Shown in pieces: positions 16,329-23,934 of a stretch of DNA of 42,803 nt. The notes under the pieces are model-generated. The model made no database searches and had not been told where the DNA came from. It worked only from the letters and a program-made list of their open reading frames with translations. The DNA is from Candidatus Obscuribacterales bacterium. Lineage in GTDB: Bacteria > Cyanobacteriota > Vampirovibrionia > Obscuribacterales > Obscuribacteraceae. The stretch is taken from the NCBI GenBank assembly GCA_019747875.1, contig JAIEQI010000084.1:1-42803 (forward strand), given 5' to 3'. Each line of letters opens with the position of its first letter. The stretch's first letter is position 1. Both the position numbers and the translations under genes were made by a program.

Positions 16329-17030
16329 TTATCCGAAAATCTTTTTGTACCATGGCTGCTGAAGCTTCTCTAGCTGTTGCTGCACTGCCGCCAACTTCTG
16401 CTCTACGGCTTGTTCTTTCTCTTCCTTTTCCGCCTTCAGCTGCTCCAGCGCTTTCTCAAGCTCCACGGCCCTCTCTTTGGCTGCTTCAGCTTCCTGTTTC
16501 TCAAGCTCCAGGGCTGCGATCTGCTTTTTCAGGGCCTCAGCCTCCAGCGCCTTCAGTTCTGCCGCCTTCCGCTCATTCTCTGCCTGTTTCTCAAAGTCGG
16601 GCAATAACTTCAATTGCCGGTCTTTTTCCTCAATGATCCTGTCTTTCTCATTGAGCGCTATAGCTTGTTGTTCAATGCGCAACGACAGTGGCTTTATAAG
16701 CTCCTCAGCAATGATGCGAACCTTTTCCCGTTCGTCACTGTACCAACCAGCCGGTCGTTCGTCATTGACTTCGTCATCGGCTTCATAAGCATCTACTGGG
16801 ACCGATTCAGTCTCGTTTGCCGCTACATACTCTGCTTCCAGAATGTCAATTTTCCCGGCAGACTCTAAAGCTGCTCTGATTTCTTTGTTCGGGTACACCG
16901 ACCACTCTTCAACGCCAAATTTGTTCGACCGGCGGGTTCCGCGCAACTGATCGTTATTGAGGCGCTTGAGAACGGCCCTCGGACTAATTCCAAGGACATC
17001 AGCTACTTCTTTGACCGATAAATTTCTCAT
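16329..17030 (-). CDS. HTH/coiled-coil plasmid maintenance protein (KfrA- or DUF536-like layout)
   Basis: A 233-aa protein. Residues 1-30 form a MerR/KfrA-like helix-turn-helix (MRNLSVKEVADVLGISPRAV); residues 100-225 are one long coiled coil rich in E, K, A and Q; the end is WYKKIFG. An HTH, a long alpha-helical rod and an aromatic tip are seen in plasmid accessory proteins such as KfrA and the DUF536 proteins near replication genes. The start at 17030 is chosen because the HTH begins there and GGTGA precedes it; the frame runs 56 codons further back without HTH similarity. It reads away from the repeat-rich region before rep and probably binds there. Confidence 0.65.
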   Translation of the reverse strand: MRNLSVKEVADVLGISPRAVLKRLNNDQLRGTRRSNKFGVEEWSVYPNKEIRAALESAGKIDILEAEYVAANETESVPVDAYEADDEVNDERPAGWYSDEREKVRIIAEELIKPLSLRIEQQAIALNEKDRIIEEKDRQLKLLPDFEKQAENERKAAELKALEAEALKKQIAALELEKQEAEAAKERAVELEKALEQLKAEKEEKEQAVEQKLAAVQQQLEKLQQPWYKKIFG

Positions 17031-17040
17031 AACGTCACCG

Positions 17041-17067
17041 TATATAATACCAATATCTAGTCGATAT
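17041..17067 (-). promoter_or_regulatory. Possible promoter/operator of the HTH gene
   Basis: A 15-bp palindrome ATATC-TAGTC-GATAT (17053-17067) lies just upstream of a TATTAT box on the minus strand (17049-17044). This would suit self-repression by the HTH protein. No strong -35 is seen. Confidence 0.35.
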
Positions 17068-17749
17068 CTCCGCACTTTTATCTGTCCTAGAGTATAGGAT
17101 AAAAGGCGATCTCTGCAAAACCTTCTCTTCGGTTTTTTTGCCGCAACCTGATGACCGCTCGGTTTTATGCTACCCAAGAACCAGTGCCGAACTGCCATAT
17201 GGCTACTTCAATTTCCTCACTTATGTTCGTCTAATCCGTGTTTCGGATCTCCAAGTTCTGTTCTTTGATTTTTCACCCACGAACCGCTTAGATCCCTGAA
17301 AGCTAACCGGTATAGCTTTTGGTCCAGTGCCGAACTGTGACGAACTAGCCCGGAACGAACCGCAGAACTTTGGTTCCCGGGTTCCGCGCCGCTGCCACGC
17401 ACTGGGTTCGTCGGTGCGGCGCCGGTTCGCGGCTGGTTCGGAACTGCTGTTTTTGACAAAATTCCATCCGTAAACTTGATGCCCGCGAAGTGCTCCTGGT
17501 ACCTGATTTGTGGCTCGCGTCTCGGTGCGTCGGTGTTCGGCGCTCGGTTCGCCACCTTGGATCTGCTAGCGACGTACTCGTTCGTCGCTAGTTCGCCGGT
17601 CCCTTCTTTTAGTAAGTTGGTTCCGCGCCGTGGATCTGCGCGAAGCGCTAATCAGCCTGCAATGCAGATCTTAACCGTGGAACCGACACCGCCACCAGTT
17701 CTGCGCTGTCAGCATCGACCTGCTGGTGCGGGCTTGTGGATCTAAAGTG
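17068..17749. other. Repeat-rich non-coding region, candidate replication origin
   Basis: No convincing gene. Direct repeats include CCAGTGCCGAACTG (17181, 17324), GGTTCCGCGCCG (17380, 17619) and TGGATCTGC (17558, 17631), plus degenerate CGTCGGTG...CGGTTCGC units near 17409 and 17528. A hairpin with 9-bp perfect arms CTAGCGACG/CGTCGCTAG sits at 17566-17591. Placement between the HTH gene and rep, with many short repeats, suits an origin with Rep-binding sites. The spacing is irregular, so classical iterons are not proven. Confidence 0.45.
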
Positions 17750-17778
17750 TTGATCATTTTCTGCGCACCTTATATAGT
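17750..17778 (+). promoter_or_regulatory. Probable rep promoter
   Basis: TTGATC (17750-17755) and TATAGT (17773-17778) are separated by 17 bp. It drives a leader of about 260 nt holding a leader peptide and hairpins before rep. Confidence 0.55.
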
Positions 17779-17814
17779 GGCATCGACCACTTGAAAAGTA
17801 TAGGTGGTGCACAT

Positions 17815-17847
17815 ATGAAAGATATATTCAGGGCGAGCCGCCCCTAG
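17815..17847 (+). CDS. Ten-codon leader peptide upstream of rep
   Basis: ATG to TAG encoding MKDIFRASRP, with AGGTGG 6 nt upstream, just after the probable rep promoter and before the hairpins that an antisense RNA would target. Short upstream peptides control rep translation in several antisense-regulated plasmids. It is too short for codon statistics, so it rests on position and ribosome binding site. Confidence 0.4.
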   Translation: MKDIFRASRP

Positions 17848-17866
17848 AAAGGCACTAAAAGAAGAC

Positions 17867-17894
17867 AAACAAAAAACATCGCTTTGGGCGATGT
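17867..17894 (-). terminator. Minus-strand Rho-independent terminator in the rep leader
   Basis: On the minus strand ACATCGC/GCGATGT (17894-17888/17882-17876) is followed by TTTTTGTTT. No protein gene ends here on that strand, so it is best explained as the end of a small antisense RNA. Confidence 0.7.
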
Positions 17895-17980
17895 CCTTTG
17901 TTAGACCTTTTGACGGGTCCAATTGCTATGTGGGTGATTCACCCAGTTGTACGTTTCAGGTTTTTCGACTTCCCTGATTT
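17867..17980 (-). ncRNA. Predicted antisense RNA against the rep leader (~110 nt)
   Basis: A minus-strand promoter (17987-18015) points at a terminator (17867-17894) about 110 nt downstream, with no open frame between. The RNA would pair with the rep mRNA leader between the leader peptide and the rep start, including a TGGGTGA/TCACCCA hairpin at 17931-17945. Promoter, length and terminator match countertranscript RNAs that set plasmid copy number. The elements are seen directly; transcription and function are inferred. Confidence 0.6.
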
Positions 17981-17986
17981 GCACAC

Positions 17987-18015
17987 AGCATAAGCGATCA
18001 GATCTCCTAGGTCAA
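17987..18015 (-). promoter_or_regulatory. Minus-strand promoter of the antisense RNA
   Basis: Minus strand: TTGACC (18015-18010), a 17-bp spacer, then TATGCT (17992-17987). It is one of the closest sigma-70-type matches I found in the window and faces away from rep. Confidence 0.65.
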
Positions 18016-18044
18016 CTTGTCTTTAATTAGAAAAGGGACCACAT

Positions 18045-19751
18045 CTGATTAGCCACGCGACTGCGTATTCGGCGCCTCTGAACACGCCAGCTAGATTTGA
18101 TCGCCATAAATACTTTGCAAAGGGTTCTGCTTCTATAAGTGAGTTCCTATCGCTGTTTCATCGTTATGGCTACATATTTAAGAACTTTGGCGGCGATACT
18201 TGGGTTTCCGCTAATGAGCGTTGGGCTCTTACCGATACCGAGATCTTGAAGGCTATTGCCTGTGTCCATAAAAAGTATCTAGGAACCCGCTCTGGTCGTG
18301 CCTCACGCTTTGCTGTTCTAGATGTCGATGCAAACAGCAAGTACCACAACACGCAAAGCGTCCACAAAATTCAATCTCAATTGGCCGACGCCGGACTCAA
18401 GGAATCTATCGTTTATCAATCCAGCAATTCCGGTGGTTGGCACATCTACATATCCTTTGACGAACCGATCAGCAGCCGCGATCTGCGCTGGCAGTTGGTC
18501 AATTTCCTCAAATATCAGAGCTACGATATTGTTCCTGGAACACTGGAAGTATTTCCAAACCCCGGAGATGCGTCTTTAGGATATGGTTTGCGCCTGCCGT
18601 TGCAGCCAGGATTTTCCTGGTTGAATCAAACAACCTTTGAGATTGCCCATGAACGCGATGACTGGCAAGCACAGCATGCCTTGGATCTGTTCATGGCTGA
18701 CTTTGATGAGTCCGCCAACAGCTATCACGACTTCCACAGATTCAAAGCCCACGTCGAACAGCTCCAGCAAAAGTGCCTGCCATCTGTCGAGACGGTTACA
18801 CCCAGGACGGCTCAAGTAGTGCCCATTCGTAGTGGCAAGGCCGTTACTGCCCTCAGTCCGTCCCAACAGTCTGTCATCGAGATATTCGGTTTCTTGCCAC
18901 CAAATATCCGGTCAGATGATTGGTTGCGTGGACGCAAATATTACGAAGAAGGACTGACCGGACAATCACAACGGGATGACGCTACAAAGTCTCTCAGCCA
19001 CTATTTTTTCTATGGAGACCCTAGTCGCCAGTTACCTGCACGCGGTTATGGTCGCAAAGAAGAACGCGATCAGGCCATTTCAGATGTCATCTACAGTAAA
19101 CACAACGGCTTTTCTGTTGGTGTCGCCAAAGGAAAATCCGACGTTAGCGCGCAAATTACCAGATGCGCAAACTGGGAACCACCTGATCGCCGCGATCGGC
19201 ACCATTCCACTTCTGAATTCGAGGTGCCAATTGTATGGACGCGCGCTAATGCTAAGCGCAGTCTAGGTGCTAGGAACCGCATCGCCCGGGCCGTCGCTAG
19301 TCTTGCCGGACAAGCCTTTAGTCTTAGAACCCTAAGGTCCGTTGCGAAGTGCGGGATGGACACTCTTTATAAACACAAGGATCTGTGGCAAGCAGCTTAC
19401 GATCAATCTAACCAGTCCCCCTTGGCGAGCGATCCAGGCGAATATAACGCTGTGGAGTCCTCTTCTGTTGTTCTCTCCGATTCTTCTTCTGAACTCACCT
19501 ATTCTTCACCCGATCTGGCGCATGAAATGCGCGTGTCTTGGTACAAAACTGTGCATTCGACTACGCTAACTTCTCCTGATCGTCTGGATAGGAAGTCGCT
19601 CAAAACAGCTATTTCGACTCTGACAATACTGCTCGATCTGGCGCCCACGGCGCTGGATTATGTGGTTTTGCAGTCAGTACTTTCTGAGTTCCGAGATGAG
19701 CTGTCTGAACGAGTTTCTGTTCTAAAATTGGTCGAACGAGCACCTCCTTAG
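18045..19751 (+). CDS. Plasmid replication protein with archaeo-eukaryotic-type primase domain, non-ATG start
   Basis: A Rep/primase of about 568 aa. The catalytic part includes FAVLDVDANSKYH (metal-binding D-x-D), SSNSGGWHIYISF, and GTLEVFPNP, then LPLQPGFSWL, as in AEP-type plasmid primases. The first in-frame ATG/GTG/TTG is a TTG at 18246, but at least 60 codons before it look coding (SEFLSLFHRYGYIFKNFGG). An in-frame stop lies at 18024, and no ATG, GTG or TTG falls between. AAAGGGA precedes CTG (18045) and ATT (18048), so translation probably starts at one of these rare codons, which would limit Rep output. An antisense RNA and a leader peptide lie just upstream. A hairpin AGGGCA/TGCCCT follows the stop. 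No helicase domain is seen. Confidence 0.75.
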   Translation: MISHATAYSAPLNTPARFDRHKYFAKGSASISEFLSLFHRYGYIFKNFGGDTWVSANERWALTDTEILKAIACVHKKYLGTRSGRASRFAVLDVDANSKYHNTQSVHKIQSQLADAGLKESIVYQSSNSGGWHIYISFDEPISSRDLRWQLVNFLKYQSYDIVPGTLEVFPNPGDASLGYGLRLPLQPGFSWLNQTTFEIAHERDDWQAQHALDLFMADFDESANSYHDFHRFKAHVEQLQQKCLPSVETVTPRTAQVVPIRSGKAVTALSPSQQSVIEIFGFLPPNIRSDDWLRGRKYYEEGLTGQSQRDDATKSLSHYFFYGDPSRQLPARGYGRKEERDQAISDVIYSKHNGFSVGVAKGKSDVSAQITRCANWEPPDRRDRHHSTSEFEVPIVWTRANAKRSLGARNRIARAVASLAGQAFSLRTLRSVAKCGMDTLYKHKDLWQAAYDQSNQSPLASDPGEYNAVESSSVVLSDSSSELTYSSPDLAHEMRVSWYKTVHSTTLTSPDRLDRKSLKTAISTLTILLDLAPTALDYVVLQSVLSEFRDELSERVSVLKLVERAPP

Positions 19752-19892
19752 GGCACCGTGGGTGATGCCCTCTCCCTTGATTAATGGGGTTATTTATGGG
19801 GGATATACGAAAGGCTGTGGGATATTCCCCAATGACACTCTTTGGCTTTGCATATATTCTGCCGTATCCAGCAACTGATACAGGAATTCTTT

Positions 19893-20762
19893 ATGTCAAA
19901 TCCATTCGAGATTCAAAACAGTGAAATAGGCAAACATCTGGAACCGCAAGAGAGCAATTTTTTTCTTGATGCTTATAATCTTTGTGCAAAGCACCCGTTG
20001 GAGACGATTGGAACTGCCGTTGGAATTGCGGCTACTGCTGCTTTGGCTATTCGGAATCCATTCGTTTTGACTAAACTTTCAAGGGTGGGATTGCTCTCAA
20101 AGATAGAAGCTCTTGAAGCTGGGCTTTGTACCAAAGTATTTGGTGCCACAGTCAGGAGTGAAATTACGGCCGCTGAGCGAGTTGGCTTCGCTGGTTTCAA
20201 GCCAACATGGATCAAGCAGCATGAACGTGAATATCTGAATGGGTTTAAGCAGACAACTGGCAAGGTTGTTGATAATTTCAATGAGCAACATCTCGCAGTT
20301 GAGAATATTTTGCCAGATGGTCGCAAACTCACCCTGCCCATGAATGGTTATCTAAAAATGGACCACCCCGATGGCAGTAAGTTTTTACTTGGGAACCATG
20401 GTTCATTTATGTCCTTAAAAAAACCGGATGGAACTTTCATTCATCACACTGCCGATGGGTCAAGGTCTATTCATTGGCCCAATGAGAACAGCTTCAGCAT
20501 TGATGCTAACGGAACCAGGCAACTCTATCTAGACAAGAAATTGTATTGGATCAAGCCAGGTGAAGTGAATGAATGGCGTCGTTTAAGTGACAAAGCCCCT
20601 CCCATTGATGTCCAAACAACGAAAGCACTTGAGCCATGGCTAACAGCCGATCCGGCTCCTGCCGAATTTAAGAAATTCCTGTCAGAGTTCTTCCACCAGC
20701 GGCAGAAGCCTAAGCTTTGGCTTGATGACGGCGATGAACTTCCATCCTGGCTTTTGCGCTGA
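19893..20762 (+). CDS. Orphan protein with YD/Rhs-like central region, unknown function
   Basis: A 289-aa protein. ATG at 19893 follows AGGAA by 6 nt; the frame extends 17 codons further but without a ribosome binding site. Residues 35-65 include a hydrophobic Ala-rich stretch. The centre (residues about 130-220) has repeated short strands around DG turns (NILPDGRKL, DHPDGSKF, KKPDGTF, TADGSRS, DANGTRQ) like beta-strand repeat proteins. It ends with an aromatic LWLDDGDELPSWLLR. No family is recognised. An in-frame remnant follows its TGA. Confidence 0.65.
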   Translation: MSNPFEIQNSEIGKHLEPQESNFFLDAYNLCAKHPLETIGTAVGIAATAALAIRNPFVLTKLSRVGLLSKIEALEAGLCTKVFGATVRSEITAAERVGFAGFKPTWIKQHEREYLNGFKQTTGKVVDNFNEQHLAVENILPDGRKLTLPMNGYLKMDHPDGSKFLLGNHGSFMSLKKPDGTFIHHTADGSRSIHWPNENSFSIDANGTRQLYLDKKLYWIKPGEVNEWRRLSDKAPPIDVQTTKALEPWLTADPAPAEFKKFLSEFFHQRQKPKLWLDDGDELPSWLLR

Positions 20763-20948
20763 TTACTGAATTTCCACTGTAGCTGTCGTGCCGACGTCAG
20801 CTACACCCGTCAGGAAGCCAATCGCCATGAACGCGAAAAACTCATCAAGGAATCCGCAGAGCTGCGCGGGCAATTGGAAGCAGTCAAAAACCAGAACTCT
20901 GACTTGTTAGCTCGTCTGGCACCAACTGACAAACCCAAAAACAAATAA
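20763..20948 (+). pseudogene. Gene remnant: coiled-coil C-terminal tail without a start
   Basis: The same frame as the gene ending at 20762 continues open to a TAA at 20946-20948. Its last ~45 codons look like real protein: a charged coiled coil (HEREKLIKESAELRGQLEAV) and a lysine-rich end. No start codon with a ribosome binding site precedes it. It is probably the 3' end of a lost gene, possibly of a DNA-binding coiled-coil protein. It abuts the convergent recombinase stop at 20949. Confidence 0.4.
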
Positions 20949-21851
20949 TCATTCGTCTACTACCACTGCCTCGATGGCTCGCTCCTGATCTGTCTGCGTA
21001 GGGAGTGTGTACCGCCTAGTTGTCTCTAAGCGCTTGTGTCCTGCAATCTCAGCAACAAGTACAAGATCGTTTTTGCTTCTTACCAGCGTCGTCAAAAAAG
21101 TATGTCGAAGCACGTGCGCCGATAACTCGATGCCACAGTCGTGACCAATCTTCCTTATTATCAGATCAAGGCTGGCCGTCGACATTCGCTTGCCCTGTGG
21201 ATTAACAAATAGGGCAGTTTCGGCCGATTTATTTTTGAGTTTCTTGGCACGTTCAATTAGCCATGCCGAAACAACTTCAACAGCTTCTGAGTGCAAGGGA
21301 ATGACACGGTACTTTTCACCCTTGCCACTACGAATGGTGACACGGTTTTTTCGGCCAGTCACCGAAACATCGTCAATGTCCAGTGCGGCACATTCTCCGA
21401 TGCGCATTCCTGTGTAGAACAGCAGCAATGCCACTGCACTGTCCTTAGCACGCCGGCACCGTTCGGCTGCGCGCACGAAGCGTTTTTGCTCGTCCTTGCT
21501 CAATCCGCGTGGTGCAAGCTGAGGCAGATCCTCGCGCTTCACCTTAACCGGCTCCATGCCTAGAAACTGATAAAAGTTATCTATCGCCGTCAAGGCGCTA
21601 TTCACAGAGGTCGGCTGCATCTTCAGACTTCGCTTCAAATGAAGTTTGTAGTCTCGTACAGCGAAATCGCGTTCTTTTGCATCGTCCAGCGCGTCCATGT
21701 ATTCACCGTTACTCTGGGATAGAAACACCAGGAAGTGATTGACGCGTGATCGATAAGCGCGTTTGCTGTGCGCTGCGAGCGGCTGTTTGTCCAACCAGGT
21801 TTTATACCGAGTGAACTTCGCAAAAGAAGCTTTCAAGAAGTCGGTTTCCAA
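20949..21851 (-). CDS. Tyrosine recombinase (XerC/D- or integrase-type)
   Basis: A 300-aa enzyme that cuts and rejoins DNA at a specific site. The N-terminal SAM-like DNA-binding domain spans about 1-105; the catalytic domain carries R150 (TGMRIGE), K177 (SGKGEKYR), H246 and R249 (HVLRHT), H272 (GHKRLETT) and the nucleophile Y281 (RRYTL). All key residues are present, so it should be active. An inverted-repeat target site lies directly upstream (21918-21952). On a plasmid it may resolve dimers; being next to the metal operon, it may also have captured that block. Confidence 0.92.
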   Translation of the reverse strand: METDFLKASFAKFTRYKTWLDKQPLAAHSKRAYRSRVNHFLVFLSQSNGEYMDALDDAKERDFAVRDYKLHLKRSLKMQPTSVNSALTAIDNFYQFLGMEPVKVKREDLPQLAPRGLSKDEQKRFVRAAERCRRAKDSAVALLLFYTGMRIGECAALDIDDVSVTGRKNRVTIRSGKGEKYRVIPLHSEAVEVVSAWLIERAKKLKNKSAETALFVNPQGKRMSTASLDLIIRKIGHDCGIELSAHVLRHTFLTTLVRSKNDLVLVAEIAGHKRLETTRRYTLPTQTDQERAIEAVVVDE

Positions 21852-21917
21852 GTGTTTAGTGCCTTGTTCTTAATATCACAACAAATCCAGGCGCCATAAT
21901 AATACCGCACCTGCGCA

Positions 21918-21971
21918 ATATCACAAGTTTTGAGCCGGGAAACTTGCGATATGTCTACGTATCACAAGTTT
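21918..21971. other. Candidate recombination site upstream of the recombinase
   Basis: ATATCACAAGTTT (21918-21930) and its near-complement AAACTTGCGATAT (21940-21952, one mismatch in 13) flank a 9-bp spacer, the design of a tyrosine-recombinase core site. A third copy, ATCACAAGTTT, lies at 21961-21971. Partial copies (ATATCACAA at 21873, ATCACAAACT near 22035) may be arm sites. Confidence 0.6.
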
Positions 21972-21988
21972 TTGAGACAGCGGCCACC

Positions 21989-22034
21989 AAAAACTAAACC
22001 CTACGTGGCATGCTTTCGCAGGGGCGCCGTAGGG
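21989..22034 (-). terminator. Terminator of the metal-resistance operon
   Basis: Minus strand: CCCTACG (22034-22028) pairs with CGTAGGG (22005-21999) around a large loop, followed by TTTAGTTTTT. It lies just after the last operon gene (ends 22044). Confidence 0.55.
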
Positions 22035-22043
22035 CATCACAAA

Positions 22044-22670
22044 CTATCCTATATGATTGACTCCTGTTTTGGCAATATTTCTACCTTCATTTAATGGTTT
22101 CCCAGATCCCTTGAGCCGCGTTCCGAATTGCTCGTGCATGCACTTACGGTCAATGTCATTGGCCCGCGCGTTAGTTCCAAGAACATAATCAGCCAGCGGG
22201 AACACGACATTGAAATTCTTGTCCGGGTATTTGTGATGCAGCCAATGATATCGGGCCAGAAACTTATAGATCGGCCAGTTATTGAAGCCCCGTCCCTCCG
22301 GCTTGTGCATTTCCAGATGGATTTTGTTCCATATCCAGTGGTGAAGAGTGACAACAGCCACAAGGATCAGTGCGCCCTGCCAGGATATTGAAGCAATAAG
22401 CGCAGCAACCGGAAGAGCTTTTATCGGCGCTTTGCGCACAGTCAGCCGTATCTCTTTGTCTTCACCGACAGCAACAGGCTCATCGGTAAACATCTTGGAG
22501 TAATGCCCATGATGAAAGATAGCGTGGGCCTCAAATGTGCGCTTGAAAGACGGACTTCGCTCACTGAGGAAGTTCTTTCTGTGCATTAGCCTGCTGTGGA
22601 CCTGGTGCTCGATGAACGACATGAGAACACAGGAAAAAATGAACCAGCCGACGATCTGTAAAATAAACAT
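22044..22670 (-). CDS. Fatty-acid-hydroxylase-family di-iron membrane protein
   Basis: A 208-aa membrane protein of the sterol desaturase/fatty acid hydroxylase superfamily. It has the expected histidine clusters: EHQVH (22-25) and H30, FHHGH (53-56), LHHWIW with H118 and H122, and YHWLHHKYP (142-146), with hydrophobic helices at about 1-20 and 83-110. These would bind two irons to oxidise a lipid tail. GAGGAG precedes the start. It is the last gene of the metal operon, two genes after a lipid kinase, suggesting that membrane lipids are changed under metal stress. Substrate unknown. Confidence 0.75.
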   Translation of the reverse strand: MFILQIVGWFIFSCVLMSFIEHQVHSRLMHRKNFLSERSPSFKRTFEAHAIFHHGHYSKMFTDEPVAVGEDKEIRLTVRKAPIKALPVAALIASISWQGALILVAVVTLHHWIWNKIHLEMHKPEGRGFNNWPIYKFLARYHWLHHKYPDKNFNVVFPLADYVLGTNARANDIDRKCMHEQFGTRLKGSGKPLNEGRNIAKTGVNHIG

Positions 22671-22691
22671 CGCATCTCCTCTTTCAAACGA

Positions 22692-22859
22692 TCAGTCATC
22701 ATGCTTATCATTGCCGCGGTCTTGCGCGTTGTGATCACTGTCTCGCTCACCACCTGTGTCGCGGACTCCGGATTCACGACGTTCACCGCAGGCAGAAAGC
22801 AGCGACGTGAGCAAACTCACCATAATTAGGGTAATTGCGAATCGGCGAAGTTGTCTCAT
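22692..22859 (-). CDS. Small lipoprotein
   Basis: A 55-aa protein: positively charged start (MRQLRRF), hydrophobic stretch, then lipobox LLSAC with lipid-bearing Cys24, and a short hydrophilic tail rich in D, H, R and E. GGAG lies 8 nt before the ATG. It sits between the lipid kinase and hydroxylase genes in the metal operon. The tail (GERDSDHNAQDRGNDKHDD) has His and Asp that could hold metal ions, but this is speculation. It could also be an entericidin-like small lipoprotein. Confidence 0.65.
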   Translation of the reverse strand: MRQLRRFAITLIMVSLLTSLLSACGERRESGVRDTGGERDSDHNAQDRGNDKHDD

Positions 22860-22889
22860 GTGTTTATTCTCCTTGTGCTTAAACAGGTG

Positions 22890-23918
22890 TTATCGAACTT
22901 GTTCGGCGCTCGAACAACGACAAATTGTTCTTTCATAAACGTCCATTGGGATCATTACATTCACCGCATGTGGTACCACTTCGATGAGAGCAGGAGTTAG
23001 ACCATTAATGTCGCCATCGAGCATCATTGGTACCTGCTTAGAACCCATCGCGCGGACAGAAGACTGATTGGGTTCGGAAGGAGCCAAGCCTTTCTCAGCG
23101 GTTTGCAAAACCTCGATCTTTGCAGAACGAACCTGCAATATTTCATAGGGTAGATGGGTTGAGGCGCGACCCAGAAAGAACCAATTAGCAAACCGCAAGC
23201 CTATCTCGATTAGATCACTATAGGTTTGGGGATTTAGGATGCACAGGTCGAGTGTTCCGTCACACATTTGATGGACATCAACACCCTGTCCTATGCCCAT
23301 GTCTATGGCATTTGTGATCAATAAGCCACGAGCACTGCGCTCGAAGATCCCACAGTCACTTGTTATCTTGAGGTGCACGGGCTCGCACCTAACAGCCTTC
23401 CACAGAGGCCAAACATAAGACAGCAACTTCCACCGCCTCTTTTCATTCGGACTTGGCGCAGCAATTGCCTCAGCTAATGGACCGATTCCTGCATCAACGG
23501 TGAAATAATGCCCGTTTGCTTTGCCCAGATCGATGCAGGTAGCCTTGCCGTTTAATATGGTGTCAACTGCATGTCTGACTCGATTACTTTCATTTGCGGT
23601 CACCAAACCTAGACTACGAGCCAAAAGATTACCCGTGCCTATTGGAATGATCGCCACGGGAGTTTGTAATCCAGCCCGCGTCACAGCCTCAAGAACCGTG
23701 CGCACAGTGCCATCACCTCCGGCGGCAATGATCAGGTCAGCCGAGAAGAGTTCGTCGTCCAGCATTTCCTTGGGATCGAGCGCTAATGTTCGTAAAGTGA
23801 TACGCCAGTTGTTCTGGCAGAGGCTGTCTGTAAGCTTTTGAATAGCTTGACTAAGCCGATTAGCACGCCCTGAGCCAGGGTGAAAAATCAATATTGCTTG
23901 CTTCCAGGATCTAGCCAT
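22890..23918 (-). CDS. Diacylglycerol/sphingosine-kinase-family lipid kinase
   Basis: A 342-aa YegS/BmrU-type lipid kinase. GGDGT (67-71) is the ATP-binding signature; GTGN (94-97) and an N-terminal FHPGSGRAN also fit. It would phosphorylate a lipid such as diacylglycerol at the inner membrane. The ATG at 23918 is preferred: it has GAGG upstream and leaves a 16-bp gap after the ATPase stop, while the longest frame would overlap that gene. It is co-transcribed with the metal pump genes, an unusual partner. Confidence 0.82.
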   Translation of the reverse strand: MARSWKQAILIFHPGSGRANRLSQAIQKLTDSLCQNNWRITLRTLALDPKEMLDDELFSADLIIAAGGDGTVRTVLEAVTRAGLQTPVAIIPIGTGNLLARSLGLVTANESNRVRHAVDTILNGKATCIDLGKANGHYFTVDAGIGPLAEAIAAPSPNEKRRWKLLSYVWPLWKAVRCEPVHLKITSDCGIFERSARGLLITNAIDMGIGQGVDVHQMCDGTLDLCILNPQTYSDLIEIGLRFANWFFLGRASTHLPYEILQVRSAKIEVLQTAEKGLAPSEPNQSSVRAMGSKQVPMMLDGDINGLTPALIEVVPHAVNVMIPMDVYERTICRCSSAEQVR

Positions 23919-23934
23919 GGTTGATATGCCTCGA

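Noticed and set aside
17217..17555. 112-codon minus-strand frame in the origin region
   Set aside because: Composition follows the GGTTC/GAACC repeats; no start signal or family.
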